Positions 50,947-59,778 of a stretch of 64,000 nt of DNA are shown piece by piece; position 1 is the first letter of the stretch, and each line of letters opens with the position of its first letter. The notes under the pieces are model-generated. The model worked only from the letters and a program-made list of their open reading frames with translations. It did no database searches and was not told the origin of the DNA. A program made the position numbers and the translations under genes. Where the stretch lies: the NCBI RefSeq assembly GCF_019219095.1, contig NZ_JAHUWH010000010.1, positions 124,001 to 188,000 of the forward strand, given 5' to 3'. The stretch is from Acidovorax sp. sic0104. Lineage in GTDB: Bacteria > Pseudomonadota > Gammaproteobacteria > Burkholderiales > Burkholderiaceae_C.

Positions 50947-51456
50947 TCAGACGCCCAGGGCGGCGCGCACTTCGGCCAGGCGGTCCACGCCGTTGACCAT
51001 TTCGACCATGTTCACCGCGTCGATTTCGATCAGCGTTTCGCCGTTGATCGACAGCTTGTAGTAGCTCAGTGCGGCCTTGTACTTGATGGCCGTTGCTTCG
51101 CCGGCCTTGGCGCTGCCGGGGTCGATTTCGGAGAACCGGCCGCGCATCACCACTTCCATGGCGTCCACGCTTTCGCTGTCGTCGCCCTGCAGCGCGCCGG
51201 CAAAGCGCAGCAGCACGCCGTCATGGCGCAGCGTGCCCCAGCTGGTGAACAGCTCTTTCATGTACCCGGCGGCGGTCAGCTCGGCTTCCAGGCCTTCCAT
51301 GCCAAAGTCGGCCTTCACCGGGGCGTTCATGCCGCCGCTGCGGTAATCCTCCATCTTGCGGGCCAGTTTGGGCAGGCCCACTTCGGGCATTTCGCCCACG
51401 TAGCTGGTGCCATCCACGAAGGTGGCGAAGTTCTTTACTTTGCGGGGAAGTCCCAT
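50947..51456 (-). CDS. FII: Major tail tube protein gpFII
   Basis: A 169-residue tube protein with the P2-family opening MGLPRKVKNFATFVDGTSYV and LPKLARKMEDYRSGGMNAPV, ending IDAVNMVEMVNGVDRLAEVR. It polymerises into the tail tube inside the FI sheath. The ribosome site (AGGAG) and flanking bases match those before FI, suggesting similarly high expression. Confidence 0.94.
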   Translation of the reverse strand: MGLPRKVKNFATFVDGTSYVGEMPEVGLPKLARKMEDYRSGGMNAPVKADFGMEGLEAELTAAGYMKELFTSWGTLRHDGVLLRFAGALQGDDSESVDAMEVVMRGRFSEIDPGSAKAGEATAIKYKAALSYYKLSINGETLIEIDAVNMVEMVNGVDRLAEVRAALGV

Positions 51457-51493
51457 GGTGTTCTCCTGTGGTCAATCGGTCGGGGGGGGGGCC

Positions 51494-52690
51494 TTATTCG
51501 CCGGTGCCCACGCGCAGGGCGAAGTCGGCGTAGTAGCGGTCCGTAATGCGCTGCTGAAAGGTGAGGTCTTCCAGCGGGGGCACGGGCGTGTAGTCGTAGT
51601 CCAGCGTCAATTTGCCGTTCTTGAGCGTGGCCGACACGTTCACCTCCTCGTCGTACCAGGCCTGGCCGTTCAGGATGTAGCCCAGGTTTTTCAGCTCGCG
51701 GAACTTGGCGTTGATGCCTTCCAGAATGTCTTTCACCAGGCTGGGGTGCAGTGGCTTGTCCACCGCCCAGAAGTGGCCCTCGGCCATGGTGTCGGCCAGG
51801 ATTTGCGCGGTGCGCGTGGCGCTCTCGAACGCGAACAGCTCGTCGGTGGCGCAGGTGCGCGAACCCCAAAAGCGGAACCCTTGGTTGCGGATCAGCGTTG
51901 TGATGCCTGCAGCGTTCAGCAGGCCCGCGTCGGTGTCGGGGTTCTGCAAGTCCCAAAACACGTCCTTGTCGATACCCAGCACGCCATTCATGGACACGTT
52001 GGAAAGCGTCTTGTGCCAGCCCTGCTCGGCGTCGATCTTGGCGCGCAGGCCCATGGCATATGCCACGGGCGAAGCGTCCACCACCACGCCCGTGCCAGGC
52101 GTGGCCACCTTCACGCGGGGCCAGATCATCATCAGCTCGCGCGCGTCGAAGTTCTGGCGGTAGTCCATCACCTCGGACACGTCATCGCCGTGGCCCTCGG
52201 CGTACACGAACGCGCGCAGCTTCTGCGCCACGGCCACCAGGGCGGTGGTCACAGCCTGGGTGTCCAGGCCAGGCGCGCCCAGGATGCGGGGTTGCACCCC
52301 CAGCTTGGCTTTGGCGGCCAGCAGCGCTTGCATGCCGGTGTACTGCGAGCCCACGGCCGTGCCGATCACCTTGCCGTTCTGGTCGGTTTCCTTGGTGGCA
52401 GCGTCGGCGCCCTCGCCATCAGCCACGCGCACCACCACGGTGATGGGGCGGGCTTGGTCGCGGATGGCGGTTAGGGCGCCGGACAGGGTGCCCAGCGTGC
52501 CGGCCTTGGCAATGGCGGCGTCCACCTTGGTGACCAGCACCGGGGTGTTGAGCGGGAACGCGGTAGCATCCGCGTCGCTGGCCGTGCAGATCAGGCCCAG
52601 CACGGCCGTGGAAATGATGCGGATGTTGCGCTGGCCTTCGTTGATTTCGACAACGCGCACGCCGTGGTGGTAGTTTGCTTGTGTAGCCAT
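51494..52690 (-). CDS. FI: Tail sheath protein gpFI
   Basis: A 398-residue contractile sheath protein. The start at 52690 has an AGGAG site and the family opening NYHHGVRVVEINEGQRNIR. Later motifs are GVLGIDKDVFWDLQNPDTDA, FRFWGSRTC and YDYTPVPPLEDLTFQQ. It forms the contractile outer sheath around the FII tube, so the prophage encodes a myovirus-type tail. The longer frame upstream is not coding. Confidence 0.95.
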   Translation of the reverse strand: MATQANYHHGVRVVEINEGQRNIRIISTAVLGLICTASDADATAFPLNTPVLVTKVDAAIAKAGTLGTLSGALTAIRDQARPITVVVRVADGEGADAATKETDQNGKVIGTAVGSQYTGMQALLAAKAKLGVQPRILGAPGLDTQAVTTALVAVAQKLRAFVYAEGHGDDVSEVMDYRQNFDARELMMIWPRVKVATPGTGVVVDASPVAYAMGLRAKIDAEQGWHKTLSNVSMNGVLGIDKDVFWDLQNPDTDAGLLNAAGITTLIRNQGFRFWGSRTCATDELFAFESATRTAQILADTMAEGHFWAVDKPLHPSLVKDILEGINAKFRELKNLGYILNGQAWYDEEVNVSATLKNGKLTLDYDYTPVPPLEDLTFQQRITDRYYADFALRVGTGE

Positions 52691-52724
52691 GGGGTTCTCC
52701 TGTGGATGGTTGGGTCTGGTGTGG

Positions 52725-52967
52725 TCAGTTGCGAAGGTCGCGGGGTTGCTGCAGGCGCCGCTTTTCCGATTCGTAGGCGCGGGCGCAGTGGTTCGGGTCG
52801 AAGAAGAACAGCGCGTCGATAGCGGCGGCGGTCCACCCCCACCAGCGGTGCCCCTTGGCGCGCATGCGGTGCGCGCGGCTCGATAGGGTTTCGTCGGGCG
52901 CACCCGCCAGCAGCACGTTGCCCAGCTGGTCCACGGCAATGGCCAGGTTCAGCAGCCAGGCTTTCAT
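52725..52967 (-). CDS. Small conserved phage protein (80 aa)
   Basis: The ATG at 52967 overlaps the stop of the upstream gene. The product begins MKAWLLNLAIAVDQLGNVLL and contains PDETLSSRAHRMRAKG and WGWTAAAIDALFFFDPNHC. This small family recurs next to tail genes in many prophages of beta- and gammaproteobacteria; its function is not established, and enzyme names attached to relatives are not supported by any motif here. Confidence 0.7.
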   Translation of the reverse strand: MKAWLLNLAIAVDQLGNVLLAGAPDETLSSRAHRMRAKGHRWWGWTAAAIDALFFFDPNHCARAYESEKRRLQQPRDLRN

Positions 52968-53632
52968 GTGGCGGCCTCCGATGGCACAGCGCCCAGGATT
53001 TCGTCGGCGCGGCCGGCGGCCAGGATGCCGGCCAGCTCCAGCGCCTGCACGCCGGCGGCCGTGGCCGGATCGTCCAGGCTCACGACAGTGGCCAGCGTGA
53101 AACGGCGCATCCAGGCATCCATGGCAGTGCTGGCGCGAGCTGCGGCCGTCATGGCCTCCCACTCTGCAGACGTGAAGCGCCGGATGAACTGCTCGTGCGT
53201 GAGCAGGCGCGGCGCGGGCACGGGCACCGCGTCAGGCGCCCAGGTGAAGGCCAGCACGGCCGCCGCATCGGTGAGGGCCAGCACGGCCGCTTCGGCGGCG
53301 TCGCTGCTGCGGCGCACGGCCTCGCGCTCGGCCAGCACGGCGGCCAGGTCCGCCAGCTGCGCCCAGCCTGCTTTCTCCCGTTCTCGGGCGCGGTCCAGCT
53401 TCCATTCGGTGCGCGCAAGGTGCGCGGCGGCCTCGGCCTTGATGGCGGCAATGCGGCGGGCCTGCACTCCCGCCAGCACCAGGCGGGCCACGCCGGCCTG
53501 GGCGTCGAATTCCACGCTGGCCAGGTCGCCGTCGAAGCCCTCGGGCGCGTCCACCAGGTGGTAGCCGTTGGGATCGTCCGGGGTGGTGGTGCCGATGATG
53601 GCGCCGGCCACGATGATGAGTTTGGTTTTCAT
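52964..53632 (-). CDS. Phage tail-region protein of unknown function (222 aa)
   Basis: It opens with a short beta segment (KLIIVAGAIIGTTTPDDPNG) and then has a long Ala/Glu/Arg-rich helix (about 58-125), likely a coiled coil. The position between the tail-fibre genes and the sheath is that of tail-fibre assembly proteins. No chaperone domain was recognised, so this is a positional guess. Confidence 0.65.
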   Translation of the reverse strand: MKTKLIIVAGAIIGTTTPDDPNGYHLVDAPEGFDGDLASVEFDAQAGVARLVLAGVQARRIAAIKAEAAAHLARTEWKLDRAREREKAGWAQLADLAAVLAEREAVRRSSDAAEAAVLALTDAAAVLAFTWAPDAVPVPAPRLLTHEQFIRRFTSAEWEAMTAAARASTAMDAWMRRFTLATVVSLDDPATAAGVQALELAGILAAGRADEILGAVPSEAAT

Positions 53633-53642
53633 GGTGGCGCCC

Positions 53643-54347
53643 TTACACGATCACGTAGCGAATCCACGATGTGGAAGAAGCACCGGCACTTCGATGCGTG
53701 AGGCCCGAAACGCGCGCGTACCGGTCGATGTAGGCCAGGCTCGATGTGGTGTAGGTGTCCGCGTTGGAGCCCGCAAAGGACGTTGGTGTGGACCCACTGG
53801 TCTTTTGCTGTACCAAAATGACGCGCATTCCCGTGCCAATCCCAGCCGGTGACACATGCGTCGGGGTGGCGTTAGCGTGTTCTGCCGCGATTGCGCTCAG
53901 TGCGTTGCGGCCGTTGGCAGATGCCACCCACAGCGCCCACGCGGTTTCGTTGTCGTACAGCGCGCCACGTAATGCGCTGCTGGTCAGCAAGGCACCGCAC
54001 GCCGTCGCGCTTCCCAGCACCGCCGTCATGGCGGTTTTGGAGTTGAGCAGGGCGGCGCGGCCGGTGTCGCTGTCGCGCAGGTAGGCCAGCGCGGTGGCGC
54101 TGCCCACCACGGCCGCCACGGCGCCGGCGCTGGCGCACACCGCGCTGGCGCCCACGGCGGTGGCAATCAGTCGCTGGTAGGCCACCACGTTGGCATCGGT
54201 CGCCAGCCAGGCTTCCAGCTGGGCGCCGGTAGGGGCCACGGTGGCGAACAGGTAGTCCAGCGCCAGGCCGTTGCCGTAGAGCTGGCGGAACTGGCGGCGC
54301 AGCTCGTAGGCTTCGCTGTAGGTTGGTGCGATCAAGGCTTCGGACAT
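53643..54347 (-). CDS. Putative tail-fibre/receptor-binding protein with Ala-rich repeats (234 aa)
   Basis: The first 60 residues (RRQFRQLYGNGLALDYLFAT) are followed by an Ala/Ser/Thr-rich central part (about 65-150) with an irregular repeat in which SATAL / SATAC and SALRGAL units recur about every 17-18 residues. The C-terminal 90 residues are Ser/Thr-rich beta-type sequence ending WIRYVIV, as in fibre tips. It abuts the next fibre gene with no gap. The assignment rests on position and composition. Confidence 0.6.
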   Translation of the reverse strand: MSEALIAPTYSEAYELRRQFRQLYGNGLALDYLFATVAPTGAQLEAWLATDANVVAYQRLIATAVGASAVCASAGAVAAVVGSATALAYLRDSDTGRAALLNSKTAMTAVLGSATACGALLTSSALRGALYDNETAWALWVASANGRNALSAIAAEHANATPTHVSPAGIGTGMRVILVQQKTSGSTPTSFAGSNADTYTTSSLAYIDRYARVSGLTHRSAGASSTSWIRYVIV

Positions 54348-55010
54348 TTACACCTCCACCACGGCATAGCCGCTTACCCTCCCCGCGCCGTCATAGGCGT
54401 AGGTGGTGGTGCGGGTCTTGCCGGCCAGCGTTTCGGCCACGGTGTTCACCCGGCCGGCCGCGTTGTAGGTCAGCACGGTGGCGCGCTCGCCCTGGGGCAA
54501 TGTCTCGGTGATGCCCGACACCCGGCCGTTACCGTCATACGTGACGGTGGACGCGCTGGGCCTGGCGGTGGCCAGGGCGATGGCGGCGGCGCGCGCTGCG
54601 GCCTCGGCCGTTACGGCCGCAGCGCGCGCCGTGGCTTCGGCCTGCACGGCCATCGTGATGGCTTCGTTTCGTGCTTCGGCTTCCTCCCGGATGGCGTCGC
54701 CGATTTCCTGCACCATTTGCGTTCGCGTGGCCAGGTCGGCCACGTTGCCGATGGCCGCTTCCAGCTGGTCGCGGCGCAGGCGCAGCAGCTCCAGCATGGC
54801 GGTCACTTCGGCCATGGCCGGCCCCACCAGCGTGTCGATGCGCTGCAGGCCGAATTGCGTCAGTTCATCGACCACCGCCTGCAGATCCGCGCGGCGTTCT
54901 TCCAAATCGGCAATGCGCGCGTCAATGTCCCCAAAGATGGGATTGAAGTAGTCCTGGGACAGCGGCGTCACGCCGTCCCGCATGCGGTATTTCTCGAATC
55001 GAGTTGGCAT
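54348..55010 (-). CDS. Putative tail-fibre protein with coiled coil and YD-type repeats (220 aa)
   Basis: The ATG at 55010 gives a 220-residue product. Residues about 25-150 are heptad-rich helix (IADLEERRADLQAVVDELTQ, then ARNEAITMAVQAEATARAAA). The last 60 residues contain three copies of a YDGNGRVSGI-like motif (TYDGNGRVSG, TYNAAGRVNT, AYDGAGRVSG), similar to the YD/RHS repeats of sugar-binding secreted proteins. A trimeric stalk with a carbohydrate-contacting tip is a reasonable reading. The family is unrecognised. Confidence 0.6.
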   Translation of the reverse strand: MPTRFEKYRMRDGVTPLSQDYFNPIFGDIDARIADLEERRADLQAVVDELTQFGLQRIDTLVGPAMAEVTAMLELLRLRRDQLEAAIGNVADLATRTQMVQEIGDAIREEAEARNEAITMAVQAEATARAAAVTAEAAARAAAIALATARPSASTVTYDGNGRVSGITETLPQGERATVLTYNAAGRVNTVAETLAGKTRTTTYAYDGAGRVSGYAVVEV

Positions 55011-55021
55011 GTCGGCCCCGC

Positions 55022-57271
55022 TTACAGCGCCAGGTCGTAGCGCTCTGCTACGTGCCAGGGGTTGGCGCCCGTCACGCCCGCGCCGTCGATGCGGATGCGA
55101 TAGGAGCCGGTGTTGGCGGCCAGCGTCCATCGGAACTCACGCCAGAAGCTGCGGCCGTCCACCACCTCGTCGCGGTGCGATGTGGCCACCACCAGCGCGC
55201 CGGCCACGATCAGGCGGCAATCCACCGTGTGGCCCTGGGCTGCGTTGAAGTCTTCCAGCAGCAGGCGAACGCGGATGGTCTTGGATGGCGTGCCCAGGAC
55301 GCGGCTTGTGCTGACGTGCACAAAGGCGTTGCCCCGGCGGCTCACCGTCACCTGGGCGGTGCCGGGGCGTACTGCAGGCATCAGGTCTTGGGTGCCGATG
55401 AACACAGCGCGCAGTGGCACCAGGGCGGCGCCGCCGAACTGGGGCGAAGCCTCGGTGGTGATGGGGCGCCATTGGCCGCCGGTCTGGTATTCCCACACCA
55501 GGCGGCAACCGGCAGGCACGGCCGCGTCATAGAGCATGTCCAGCTCTTGGATGCCGCCGGCCAGCTGCAGCGGCTGCATCTGCACCACGGCGCGGGGCGA
55601 GTTGAAGCGCGCGAAGTTCAGGCGCAGCATCAGGTCGCGCTCGGCCGCCTGGGTGAAGTAGGCACCGTCCTGGGCGTACATCAGAATGCCCTGGGTGTAT
55701 TCCGTGCCCTCGCAGAAGCCCACGCGGTGGCCCGCACCCGACACCAGCACCAGGGCGTAGCGCTTGCCCGACTCCACCAGCACGGGGTCGGTGAAGGGCA
55801 CCTTGAGCCAGCCCGCATTGACGGCGCCGGGGGCGAGCGTGGCGCGGGCCAGAACCTTGGTCACATCGGGCTGGCCCAGCGCTGCCTCGGTCAGCATCAC
55901 GGTCAGGCCGCCGGCCGGGTCGGCCGTGGTGACAAAGATTTCAGCGCTGGTGAGCCAGCCGGTTTGCGCCATCAGCACGGTTTGCGCCAGCACGGAGCCC
56001 TGCACCACATGCTCGGTGCTCACGATGTCCCAATAGGGTTCTTCCCAGGTGTCGATCCACAGGCGGGTAACGCGCAGGAACTTGTGGTCGATGGTGGCCT
56101 TGTCCATGTCGGCCGGGTCCACTTGCCACACCTCGCCGTCGCGGCGCAGGATGCCGGTGATGGGGTCGTAAACGCCCGACTTCCAAAACGCCGAGTTCGT
56201 GCAGCGGGTCAGCTGCTCGCCATAGCGCACGCGCTCGCGGCTGATGGTCTTTTGCACCGCGTTGAATGTCTGGTACTGGTACTGATTGATGGCCAGCTCG
56301 CCGGCGCGGGTTTCCATGCGCAGGCGGGTCACTTCGTCGTAGGCAGGCAGCAGCAGGGCGCCGGCGCTGATGCGTGCCTCGGGGTCCATGGGGTTGAGCA
56401 GGGACAGCACGCCGGTCTGGGTGGCCACGATCACCGGGCGGGCGCCTTCGTAGGCGTCGGCCAGGTAGTCGGCGTGGGCGGTGTCGCTCTCGTCGTCGTT
56501 CAGGAAGTGGTCGGCCCCGTAGAACGCATAGTCGTCGGGGATTTCCATCCGCTCTTTCACCTTGGCCATGTCCAGCGCCAGCGTCACCATGTGGTCGATG
56601 CTGGCGCGCTTGGCCACTTCGGAGCCCAGGCCCGCAATGTCGCTCATGATGTGCGCGATGCGCGGCTCTGCGGCCAGCATCCAGCCTTCGGCCACGCGCA
56701 GGCGGGCGTCCACGCGCTGCAGGTTGGGCAGGCGGCGGCTGTCGGCCAGCACCACCTCTTGCACGCCGGTGGGCGACAGGCGAACGTGGGCGATCAGCGT
56801 GTAGCCGGTGGGCGGCTCGGGGCGCTCGGGCGTGGGCGACTCCAGGCCCTGGGCAATGTGTACGGTGGCGACGCGGCGGCGCTGCATGGCCACGGCCTCG
56901 GGCTCCACCTCGCGGGTTTGCAGGTCGATCAGGAAGTCGCGCGGCTGAATGTCGGTGTCTTCCTCGGCGCCGAACACGCTCACGGCCACCCACTTCTGGT
57001 CCTGCAGCGGCAGCATGGCGAACACGCTGTGCACCTGGGCGGGGTCCAGCGCGAACACCTTGCCGCTGGGGCCGTCATACAGGCGGCCGGCGGCCACTTC
57101 CAGCTCGGTGGCGCTGCGGGCGGAAACCGTCATGCCGGTGAACTGGCGCTCTCCCGTAATGGCATCGTTCACAACGTGCCGCAGGGCTTCGTCGGCCCAG
57201 GTCTGGGAGTTGTTTAGGTCGGCGGCCTGCAGTTCCTGGCGGTCGCGGTAGATGACTTGCTTTTCACTCAT
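55022..57271 (-). CDS. Large tail-fibre/baseplate-attached structural protein (749 aa)
   Basis: The opening SEKQVIYRDRQELQAADLNN resembles DUF4815-type phage structural proteins that attach fibres to baseplates. The protein continues with beta-rich stretches, an Arg/Glu-rich helix, and C-terminal jelly-roll-like segments (VTVSRRGNAFVHVSTSRVLG). It lies between gpI and the smaller fibre genes, the place of P2 gene H. It probably carries host-range determinants. Confidence 0.75.
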   Translation of the reverse strand: MSEKQVIYRDRQELQAADLNNSQTWADEALRHVVNDAITGERQFTGMTVSARSATELEVAAGRLYDGPSGKVFALDPAQVHSVFAMLPLQDQKWVAVSVFGAEEDTDIQPRDFLIDLQTREVEPEAVAMQRRRVATVHIAQGLESPTPERPEPPTGYTLIAHVRLSPTGVQEVVLADSRRLPNLQRVDARLRVAEGWMLAAEPRIAHIMSDIAGLGSEVAKRASIDHMVTLALDMAKVKERMEIPDDYAFYGADHFLNDDESDTAHADYLADAYEGARPVIVATQTGVLSLLNPMDPEARISAGALLLPAYDEVTRLRMETRAGELAINQYQYQTFNAVQKTISRERVRYGEQLTRCTNSAFWKSGVYDPITGILRRDGEVWQVDPADMDKATIDHKFLRVTRLWIDTWEEPYWDIVSTEHVVQGSVLAQTVLMAQTGWLTSAEIFVTTADPAGGLTVMLTEAALGQPDVTKVLARATLAPGAVNAGWLKVPFTDPVLVESGKRYALVLVSGAGHRVGFCEGTEYTQGILMYAQDGAYFTQAAERDLMLRLNFARFNSPRAVVQMQPLQLAGGIQELDMLYDAAVPAGCRLVWEYQTGGQWRPITTEASPQFGGAALVPLRAVFIGTQDLMPAVRPGTAQVTVSRRGNAFVHVSTSRVLGTPSKTIRVRLLLEDFNAAQGHTVDCRLIVAGALVVATSHRDEVVDGRSFWREFRWTLAANTGSYRIRIDGAGVTGANPWHVAERYDLAL

Positions 57272-57276
57272 GGGGG

Positions 57277-58497
57277 TTAGCTCCGGTTGATGGTTTGGCC
57301 GGCCAGGACGGCGCCGGCGCGGTGGATGCGGCTGGCGCGCGCCGTGGCGTGCAGGCGCGTGCGGATCAGTACCTTGTCGTGCGCGGCCCGCGCCCAGTCC
57401 ATGGCGTCCAGGGCCGGGGCCATGCGCTCGCGGGCATCGCCCACCGACAGCGCGGCGCGCATGGCAGTGCCGGCCATCGCAAAGGGTTGGCGGCGTGCCG
57501 GCATGCGCACGTGGGCCAGTGCGATGAATGGCGGGCTGGTCAGGCGCGTGAAACCCAGGTACGCGGGACCGTGCTTTGGCACGTTGGCCACGGCCGGGTC
57601 GTGCAGGCGGATGCGGGCATACATGCGCCGCGCGCTGTCACTGCGCACCGTGAAGCCCGCAAGCCCGCCAATGGGCAGGCCGGCGCACAGCACATGGGGG
57701 CGCGGTGCGCGCTCGGCCACGGGTTCGGCGTCGGGCGACAGGGGCGCGAGCGATGGCGCCATCTGCTTGAGCGTGAGCAGCTGCAGGCGCTCGCGGTAGT
57801 TCACGGTCTGCACTCGCCAGTAGCGGTTGGATGCATCGGCGCGGCTCACGACACCGGCCAGCGGCTGGCCCAGGTGCTGGCCACGGGCCACGGCGCGGCG
57901 CGCCAGGTCCACCGTGGCGGCGCGGTCCTGCGCCATGTCGGTCCAGCCGTGGGTGGTGAGCGGCAACACCTGGCCGGTGGGGTAGCGGATTTCCGCGCGG
58001 ATGGCAGAGCGCGCCATGGCGCTGGTGCGTGCCGGTGGCTCGGCCTGGGTGCCCACAAAGCCGCTGCCCAGCATCAGGCCCTCGCAGGGTGCCCGCTCGC
58101 GCTGGCTGTAGATGCGCATCTCGGGATGGGCGGCCAGCCATTGGGCGCGGCTCTCGGCGTCCCAAAGGCCCAGGAAGGTTTTGGCGGGCGGCATTTCCAG
58201 CCGCTCGATGCGCGCACCGCCCAGGCGGGCCAGCTCGCGCAGGCCGCGCGGGGTGCCGATCAGGGCATGCAAACGCGGGCTGGCCTTGATGACGGCGCGG
58301 CGCTCGGCCTCGGCCTGGGGCCACACGGGCACGTCCTCGGCCAGTCCCATGTGGGGCAGCAGGTGCGCAGGGATGCGCGCGGGATCTTGCAACGTCGAAA
58401 GCGATGCGTCGCCCACGGTCCACGGCCCCATGGCAGACGATGCCGCGCGCTCCAGGGGCGTGGCGTTGGGCGGCAGCAGGTGGTGGCGGTCAGTCAT
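57277..58497 (-). CDS. I: Tail protein gpI (baseplate), extended form
   Basis: The start at 58497 opens with LLPPNATPLERAASSAMG, the P2 gpI signature, and residues to about 190 match that family (LRELARLGGARIERLEMPPA). P2 gpI is about 176 residues; this protein has 406, with an additional C-terminal half containing several Arg-rich beta segments. It overlaps J by 8 nt, as in P2-like operons. gpI links baseplate wedge and fibres. The C-terminal extension may be a fibre-attachment module. Confidence 0.85.
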   Translation of the reverse strand: MTDRHHLLPPNATPLERAASSAMGPWTVGDASLSTLQDPARIPAHLLPHMGLAEDVPVWPQAEAERRAVIKASPRLHALIGTPRGLRELARLGGARIERLEMPPAKTFLGLWDAESRAQWLAAHPEMRIYSQRERAPCEGLMLGSGFVGTQAEPPARTSAMARSAIRAEIRYPTGQVLPLTTHGWTDMAQDRAATVDLARRAVARGQHLGQPLAGVVSRADASNRYWRVQTVNYRERLQLLTLKQMAPSLAPLSPDAEPVAERAPRPHVLCAGLPIGGLAGFTVRSDSARRMYARIRLHDPAVANVPKHGPAYLGFTRLTSPPFIALAHVRMPARRQPFAMAGTAMRAALSVGDARERMAPALDAMDWARAAHDKVLIRTRLHATARASRIHRAGAVLAGQTINRS

Positions 58498-59431
58498 GGC
58501 GCGCCTGGGGTGTGACGGTGATGGACGTGATGACGGGCACTTCACCGGCGCCGGCCGCAATGTCGGCGGCGGGCGTGGCCAGCACCGCGTCGCGGATGCC
58601 TTCGCCCATCAGAGCGGCCACCAGGGCGGCGCGCGTCATGTCCACGCGGAACGCGGCCCGCAGGCCCAGTTTGCGCACGCGCTCGGCAGCAGCTGCGGCC
58701 AGCACGGCGCCATCGGGTCCGGGCGGGTGCACCAGGGTGGCGGCCACGGCCAGGGGCAGGATGCGCGCGGCCGTCACGTCCACGTCCACCGTCAGGGGGC
58801 GCACGTCCTCGGCCAGCAGCGCGGCCTCGGTCTGGCCCACGATGGCATCGCCTGGCACCGCCACGCGCCAGCACATGGAATTGGCGCCGGCCTCGGGATG
58901 GTCGCCAAACAGTGCGCGGCCGATGGCCTGCTGCTGGGCGTCCACGTCTTCGACCCGTGCGGCCACGCGGGCCAGCAGGCACACCTTCACGCGGCCGGGG
59001 CGGTCGGCCCACACGTCAACCTGGCGCACGTTCACCGACACCGACAGGGCGCGCAGGCGCCAGCTGGTCGGGCTACCTGCGGCCGACAGGGCGTGGTAGC
59101 CCATCAGCACGCGCTCTTGCAGGCGCTCGTCGTCTTCACCGGGCAGGCGCGCCAGGTCGTAGCGCGCGGCCAGGTTGTCCAGATCGGTGCCCACGGCCCA
59201 GCCCAGCATCACAGCGCTGGCGGCATCGTTGATGCGGGCGCGGATCACCAGCTCGCGCATGGCGGCCACCTGCAGCAGCTTGATAAGCGGCTCGCTTTCG
59301 AGGTCGATTACCTCGGCGGCGGCCGGGTACAGGCGCAGCAGATCGGCGCGCAGCTCGGCCAGCACGGTTTCGTAGTCGAGGGCTTCGACCACGGCAGGGC
59401 GGGGCAGGGCGGACAGGTCGAGATTGTTCAT
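58490..59431 (-). CDS. J: Baseplate wedge protein gpJ
   Basis: A 313-residue gpJ/gp47-type baseplate protein with VLAELRADLLRLYPAAAEVI, AASAVMLGWAVGTDLDNLAARY and LPGEDDERLQERVLMGYHAL. It forms the wedge with gpW and gpI. The gene overlaps both neighbours by a few nucleotides, so W, J and I are co-translated. Confidence 0.93.
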   Translation of the reverse strand: MNNLDLSALPRPAVVEALDYETVLAELRADLLRLYPAAAEVIDLESEPLIKLLQVAAMRELVIRARINDAASAVMLGWAVGTDLDNLAARYDLARLPGEDDERLQERVLMGYHALSAAGSPTSWRLRALSVSVNVRQVDVWADRPGRVKVCLLARVAARVEDVDAQQQAIGRALFGDHPEAGANSMCWRVAVPGDAIVGQTEAALLAEDVRPLTVDVDVTAARILPLAVAATLVHPPGPDGAVLAAAAAERVRKLGLRAAFRVDMTRAALVAALMGEGIRDAVLATPAADIAAGAGEVPVITSITVTPQARHD

Positions 59432-59778
59432 GCGGCGCGGCCCGTCACGGATACGTTCAGGGACAGCGGGCCGACACGGCCGCGCTGGTCGTAGGTGCCG
59501 TGCAGGCGAAACAGCACGGCGCCGGGGCGGTCGGCCTCGCGCAAGGATTCGATGCGCGACAGGCGAAAGCGGGGTTCCCAGCGCATCAGGGCGCTGGCCA
59601 CGGCGGCATAGACGCGCACCTGGGTGGCCAGGTTGTCGGGGTGGTCGATCAGCTCGGGCACCAGCGAGCCGTATTCGCGGCGCATGACGCGCGAGCCAAT
59701 GGGCGTCGTCAGAATGTCGCCCAGCGACTGGCGCAGGTGGTCCAGGCCGGTGATGGCTTTGCCGGTGGTGCGGTTCAT
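59428..59778 (-). CDS. W: Baseplate assembly protein gpW
   Basis: A 116-residue GPW/gp25-family protein with LDHLRQSLGDILTTPIGSRV followed by MRREYGS, and ALMRWEPRFRLSRI. It belongs to the lysozyme-like wedge component shared with T4 gp25 and type VI secretion. The start and stop overlap V and J by 4 nt. Confidence 0.94.
   Translation of the reverse strand: MNRTTGKAITGLDHLRQSLGDILTTPIGSRVMRREYGSLVPELIDHPDNLATQVRVYAAVASALMRWEPRFRLSRIESLREADRPGAVLFRLHGTYDQRGRVGPLSLNVSVTGRAA

Noticed and set aside
55004-57217. 737-aa plus-strand frame opposite the large fibre protein
   Set aside because: Shadow of the 749-aa structural gene; low-complexity Gly/His/Gln composition and wrong direction for the late operon.
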